Shown piece after piece: positions 59,946-64,000 of a DNA stretch of 64,000 nucleotides. The translations under genes and the position numbers were made by a program. The notes under the pieces were generated by a model. It did no database searches. It was not told the origin of the DNA and saw only the letters and a program-made list of their open reading frames with translations. Origin of the DNA: Mycogone perniciosa (lineage: Eukaryota; Ascomycota; Sordariomycetes; Hypocreales; Hypocreaceae); the NCBI GenBank assembly GCA_025331125.1, contig JAOALB010000022.1, positions 1 through 64,000 of the forward strand. Reading direction: 5' to 3'. The first letter of the stretch is position 1. Each line of letters opens with the position of its first letter.

Positions 59946-60916
59946 GACTGTCACGAAAGTCGGTCTTGGTGTTGATGAGCTTCAGAGCTGGTTCAGGAGT
60001 GGCTATGGATAAACTGAAATACACAGGATAGCACTTCGTGTATACATCTCAGCTGTGATGATTGTGGCGCTAGGGAGCAAACTCATCAGTAACGAGACAT
60101 TCATGGCTGGATCTCATGACACCACGCAGCGTCATCGAGCTGCTTCTTCATAAACTGTCACCAATCCAACAGTTTTGGAACCTGAGAAGAAAGATTGATG
60201 ACGTTATGATTGCACAGTTGAATATTGATTGAACACGGAAGGGGCGAGCATTTGACAGTCCCGGTGCGGATAATGCCTTTTGAGTTGTATTTAAAGTTGT
60301 CATCTGTTTCATATTTCTCTTATCATTCTCGTCACTCCTCCGTAATATCTTTCTCTTCGTCCTCGTACTCGATAGTATTAGTGAGTCGGTAAGCAAACGC
60401 TACCAGCTTACAACTCTATCCTCGTAATTTGTCGACAGTGGGGCGAATAAGACATTCGTAATTACAGGGGCACATCTCCGCACGAGAAGTTATGTTTTCG
60501 CATCATTCTTCACAGAAGCAGACGACAAGGTTGAAAACGATGAGGACGTAGAATCTGACGAGGAATCTGACAATGACTATGACAAGGAGTCAGGAAGGTC
60601 ATATGATGGCTCTGATGCCGATGATGATTATTATGATCCCAAAGCTCAACACGAAGAGAGAAAACACGAGGTGGTATCGTAGAATGATTTGCACTGCCCT
60701 CATAAACCCGTACGGTTCTGTACGTACTCGAGTACTAACACTATCAGCCATCTTATCAATCTCTTAGGTATGATGATTGTTGCCCCACACGCGGGGTACA
60801 TGGCTCCGACAAAACATCAAGTCAGATATTATTATTCATATTCAACCTCAGTCTCTCTCTCCCGCAATCACCAACTTTGAGCTATTTTCCCATCTATCCA
60901 CCAAACAGCCTTCAAG
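59946..60916. other. Intergenic, about 970 nt
   Basis: Divergent region between the unknown protein gene (-) and the dienelactone hydrolase gene (+). It contains an acidic open frame without ATG at 60428-60682, discussed under findings. No other gene seen. Confidence 0.45.
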
Positions 60917-62133
60917 ATGTTGATCCAAGAAAGCCACGTCGACGTCCAAACCACCGCCAATGGCAAGGACAGCACCATGCGTACGAATATCTGTTTTGCG
61001 CCTCATGATGCCCCTCACTCACTCACTCACTCACTCACTCACACAATCTAGGGATCTTCCTCTTCCATCCCACGATTCCGGGATATCCCAATGCGTAAGG
61101 AGACCTCCTCTCATCACCAGAATCTCATCACTAACACTTACTCAGGCGTTTCCCGGGCGTGTGCCTCTTTAGCGAAATCTATCAGGGTTCGTCTCACCAA
61201 CATCTCGCTCACTCCCTCACCTATAAGCCGGGATAAATCTAACATCATTCATGATCCAGTCACCGGCCCTGTCGCCCGCTTCGCCCGTCAAATCGCCGGC
61301 CAAGGCTACATCGTCGCCGCTCCCTCCTCCTACCACGACTTTGTCGGTCCCGAGCCACTCAACTACGATGTCGCCGACACAGACCGGGGCAACAAGTTCA
61401 AGATCGAAAAGGTCAACAACCTCCCCCCTTTATATCTCTTTACATGAACATGATCGAGGAGGCCCAATCTAACCATCATCCCTTATTGGAAGCTGACAAT
61501 CTCCATTTAGACCCTCGAGTCTTATGACGCAGACTCCTACAAGACCGTCGATTACCTCCTCAGTCTACCCACCTGCACCGGCTTAATCGGCGCCACGGGC
61601 ATGTGTCTCGGCGGCCACCTCGCCGTCCGCGCAGCCGTACGTCTCTCTCTCTCTCTCTCACTCACACTCTCACTCCCTCTCTCACTCCTCCAAACTAATC
61701 AACCTCCCAGCTCGACCCTCGCATCTCCGCCTGCGTCTCTTACTTCGCAACTGACATCCACTGCCGCACCCTCGGCCCCTACATCTCCCCCAACACCTCC
61801 TCCACCCCTCCTGCCAACTCAACCCACACCATCGATCTCTTCTCCAACCTCAAGGGCGAAGTCGCCATGATCTTCGGCATCAAGGACACACATGTCCCCG
61901 ACGCTGGGAGGGACTTGATCCGTCTTAAACTGCGCGAAGCCGGCGTTGTCACCAGCTTCCACGAGTTTGCTTGGGCTCAGCATGCGTTTATCAGGGATGA
62001 GCTTAGTAAAGGCCGGTATGATCCTGCTGTTACCAAGATTTGCTTCGAGGTGCTGCTGGAGTTGTTTGGCAGGGTCTTGAAGACGGATCTAGGCACCAAG
62101 GAGGCCGTTCCAGCACCGGAGCACGTCTGTTAA
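60917..62133 (+). CDS. Dienelactone hydrolase family protein
   Basis: Six exons, 60917-60980, 61052-61094, 61146-61186, 61260-61411, 61511-61636 and 61711-62133, encode 282 aa. Exons 2 and 3 are only 43 and 41 nt. The alpha/beta-hydrolase fold of carboxymethylenebutenolidases is shown by PGVCLFSEIYQ, RQIAGQGYIVAAPSSYH, the Cys nucleophile in GATGMCLGGHLA, and the Asp and His of the triad in MIFGIKDTHVP and WAQHAFIRDE. Such enzymes hydrolyse dienelactones from chlorinated or plain catechol breakdown, but in fungi many members have unknown substrates. No signal peptide, so probably cytosolic. Introns 1 and 5 contain a CACT repeat (61014-61042) and CT repeats (from 61640). Confidence 0.88.
61014..61042 (+). 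repeat. CACT microsatellite in intron 1
   Basis: About seven tandem CACT/ACTC units inside the first intron of the dienelactone hydrolase gene, just before the acceptor. Confidence 0.8.
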
Positions 62134-62527
62134 GTAAAAAATCGAAAAGAAGCTCTCGAGTTTGAGAAATCAAGGTGAATAGCAAAAGTAATAAATGAAT
62201 TCATGTCGTAATAGGGATCGAGCAACGGCTGTGATACGTCTCGATCCCAAGTCTAGTGTAAAATAGTCTCCCCAATTTCAATGTCCATCCTCCCATCCCT
62301 CCGTAACAAGATGACAAACCAACCGACTTTTATCGTGTCCATGGACACGAAATAGTCTTTTCTACGGGATAATCATTATAAAGTCGCCACACCCTTTACC
62401 ATGTTTCAATGTACAACTCATATGCCAAAATGCAAATTTTCCGAGTCTCGTTACGTCCTACCGCAGCAGGAACTTCGCTCATTTTACCGCGGGTCTAAGA
62501 CACCGTGTGCCATGACGAGACCGACTT
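62134..62527. other. Convergent 3' intergenic
   Basis: About 390 nt between the stops of the dienelactone hydrolase (+) and MscS-type channel (-) genes. No gene seen. Confidence 0.5.
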
Positions 62528-64000
62528 CTAGCGCTGGGCTCCATCCAACGGCCCTCGAGGCTGTCGTCGTCCAGAGCTTAGCCCGCGGTTAGGAGCGCGC
62601 TGCGACCCATGCATTGGGTGAAGAGTATCTTCGTCACCTTCTCCCACGCCGGAGACAGCTCGATAGCTACCAGATCGGCGGATAATCGGCGTACCATCGT
62701 CGTGAGATCCATAGTGAGAGGGCATACCGGTTTGAGCCTCCTCATCAAAGGTCTGTATTCGGGGGCTAACAGCAGACTGTGGGAAGTTTGCATCAGTGGG
62801 AGTGTGCCCAGATATTCCGTCACCTGCCCTCCGGCGGCCGCGTTGACTCTCCTTCTTGAGCAGGTCATTATCCCTCGAGCGGTCGTTTGAATGGTCTCTG
62901 GAGGCAATGGAGCGGGTGTCAGAGTCCCACGTGCCAGAGGTGTCGATGACAAGAGTCCGAGTGTTAAGCTCAGAGATAGCCTGCTTCTCTGACTCAAATA
63001 TCTCCTCAGCCGTCTGGTTGGCGTTGGTGGGCACCATTCGCTTGGCCTCCTTCGCCTTGGCAGCATCATCACGACTGGCGTGTGCAAAGTCATCACTGAC
63101 CGCAACAGAGTAAGAAGGATTTGTAGGTCCACCAAGAGGCTCACTACCACCTCCAGGGCCATAGATAGGGACCTTCTTGAGTGCAACAGCCAGAGCACAC
63201 ATGAATTTGGAGCGCCGGGTTGCCCTCACGCGATCGTTGTGCCAGTTAGACTTGTGCTTGATGCTAAGGTTGAGAGTCAATTTGTCCAGGTTGCCAATAC
63301 CGCCAACGCCGATGCCAAACTCGGGCTGGAAGTCTCTTGAGTTCTCGGAAGAGCGGACGAACTTCTCCATCTCCACACGAAGCAGCTCAACGTCCTCAAA
63401 GGATGTATCGTAGGACACATCAACCTGGAAACTTTCCGACATGGCCTTGCTTCGGGAGATGTTGTCGATCCAAAGATTGTTCAACACAATGTTGGGCACC
63501 TATTCCACCATGGTTAGCAATTGATGACGCGATACATCGCGATGGGCGAGACATACCTGAACCACTTGCATCTTATCGGTACGCGTAAAGACGGTGTACA
63601 ACAGAGAAATTCTCTCCACCACCATTTGCAGACCAGAAATCTCGATGCGGTCGCCAACATCATAAGGATGCTTAACAAAAAGGAAAATGCAAGATCCGAG
63701 GAACTCCTGTGTCGTAACGGCAAAGACAAAAGACAGAGAGAGGAGAGCAGTTCCCGCAGTAGCAACCGTCGTGAGGAAGCTGCTTTGGAAGAAGCTCACT
63801 GTGGCAAACGTTAATATGCGTACGACTCATCGACCCAGAGGGGCACTTACAGAAAATGAAGACTGAAATCAGGATAACAATGAACAGCAGGACCTTATCA
63901 AAAGCCGTCAAGGCTTGGCCAATGTCCTTCATGCCTTCACCGATGGCCTTTCTCTCTTTGCCCATATCCACCACCTTGCGTACCATTTCCTCGAGGCTGA
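62528..64000 (-). CDS. MscS-type mechanosensitive channel, 3' part
   Basis: Only the C-terminal part is inside the window; the 5' exons lie beyond 64000. Exons seen are 64000-63851, 63798-63557 and 63499-62528. The channel core shows a transmembrane segment FDKVLLFIVILISVFIF, then the pore-lining helix region TTVATAGTALLSLSFVFAV. The MscS beta-domain entry KHPYDVGDRIEISG follows, then FTRTDKMQVVQVPNIVLNN. A cytoplasmic region follows (NLSIKHKSNWHNDRVRATRR), then a long disordered tail of about 180 residues rich in Ser, Arg and Asp. This matches the fungal Msy1/Msy2-like family that releases Ca2+ or ions across ER or plasma membrane under osmotic stress. Confidence 0.88.

Overview
This window looks like nuclear DNA of a filamentous ascomycete, most likely a Sordariomycete of the order Hypocreales. 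The genes are interrupted by short introns of about 45-90 nt with GTRNGN donors and a YAG acceptor. The gene set is fungal: SEY1, YME2, a CENP-C/Mif2 homologue, a Yat2-type carnitine acetyltransferase, a Zn2Cys6 regulator and a NACHT-WD40 NLR. There are no bacterial operons. Exon structures given here come from reading-frame continuity, splice signals and remembered family motifs; nothing was searched against a database. For 14 multi-exon models the spliced exon lengths sum to a whole number of codons.

Layout. 1-3.5 kb: no gene recognised. 3.7-8.9 kb: convergent pair, RNA polymerase III second-largest subunit (+) and RAD57 (-). 11.0-12.3 kb: secreted/membrane Cys-rich protein. 13.0-15.2 kb: 8-exon MFS transporter (-). 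15.2-18.4 kb: gene-poor. 18.4-21.1 kb: carnitine acetyltransferase. 22.8-24.8 kb: cytosolic HSP70. 25.2-29.0 kb: divergent DUF3128 protein and YME2. 29.0-37.8 kb: an accessory island with a broken kinase-like gene, a coding remnant and a SesB-type hydrolase-NACHT-WD40 NLR carrying several lesions. The island is bracketed on both sides by same-orientation copies of a short repeat. 38.5-45.4 kb: conserved housekeeping genes (Mif2, RNH201, SEY1). 46.2-57.6 kb: two GH27 alpha-galactosidases, an Mpv17/PMP22 protein, an alpha-glucoside/raffinose-type sugar transporter and a Zn2Cys6 regulator, together a plausible alpha-galactoside uptake and hydrolysis cluster. 58.6-62.1 kb: an unknown conserved-looking protein and a dienelactone hydrolase. 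62.5 kb to the end: 3' part of an MscS-type channel gene that runs off the window.

The most unusual signals are: (1) the repeat-bracketed, decaying NLR/kinase island; (2) a family of short palindromes related to TACTCCGTACGGAGTA that recurs about 25 times in intergenic DNA and that I did not see as an exact copy in any predicted exon; (3) the alpha-galactoside cluster with a local regulator. Smaller oddities are a GC-AG intron, a 13-nt microexon and a likely mutated (GT to AT) splice donor in the NLR.
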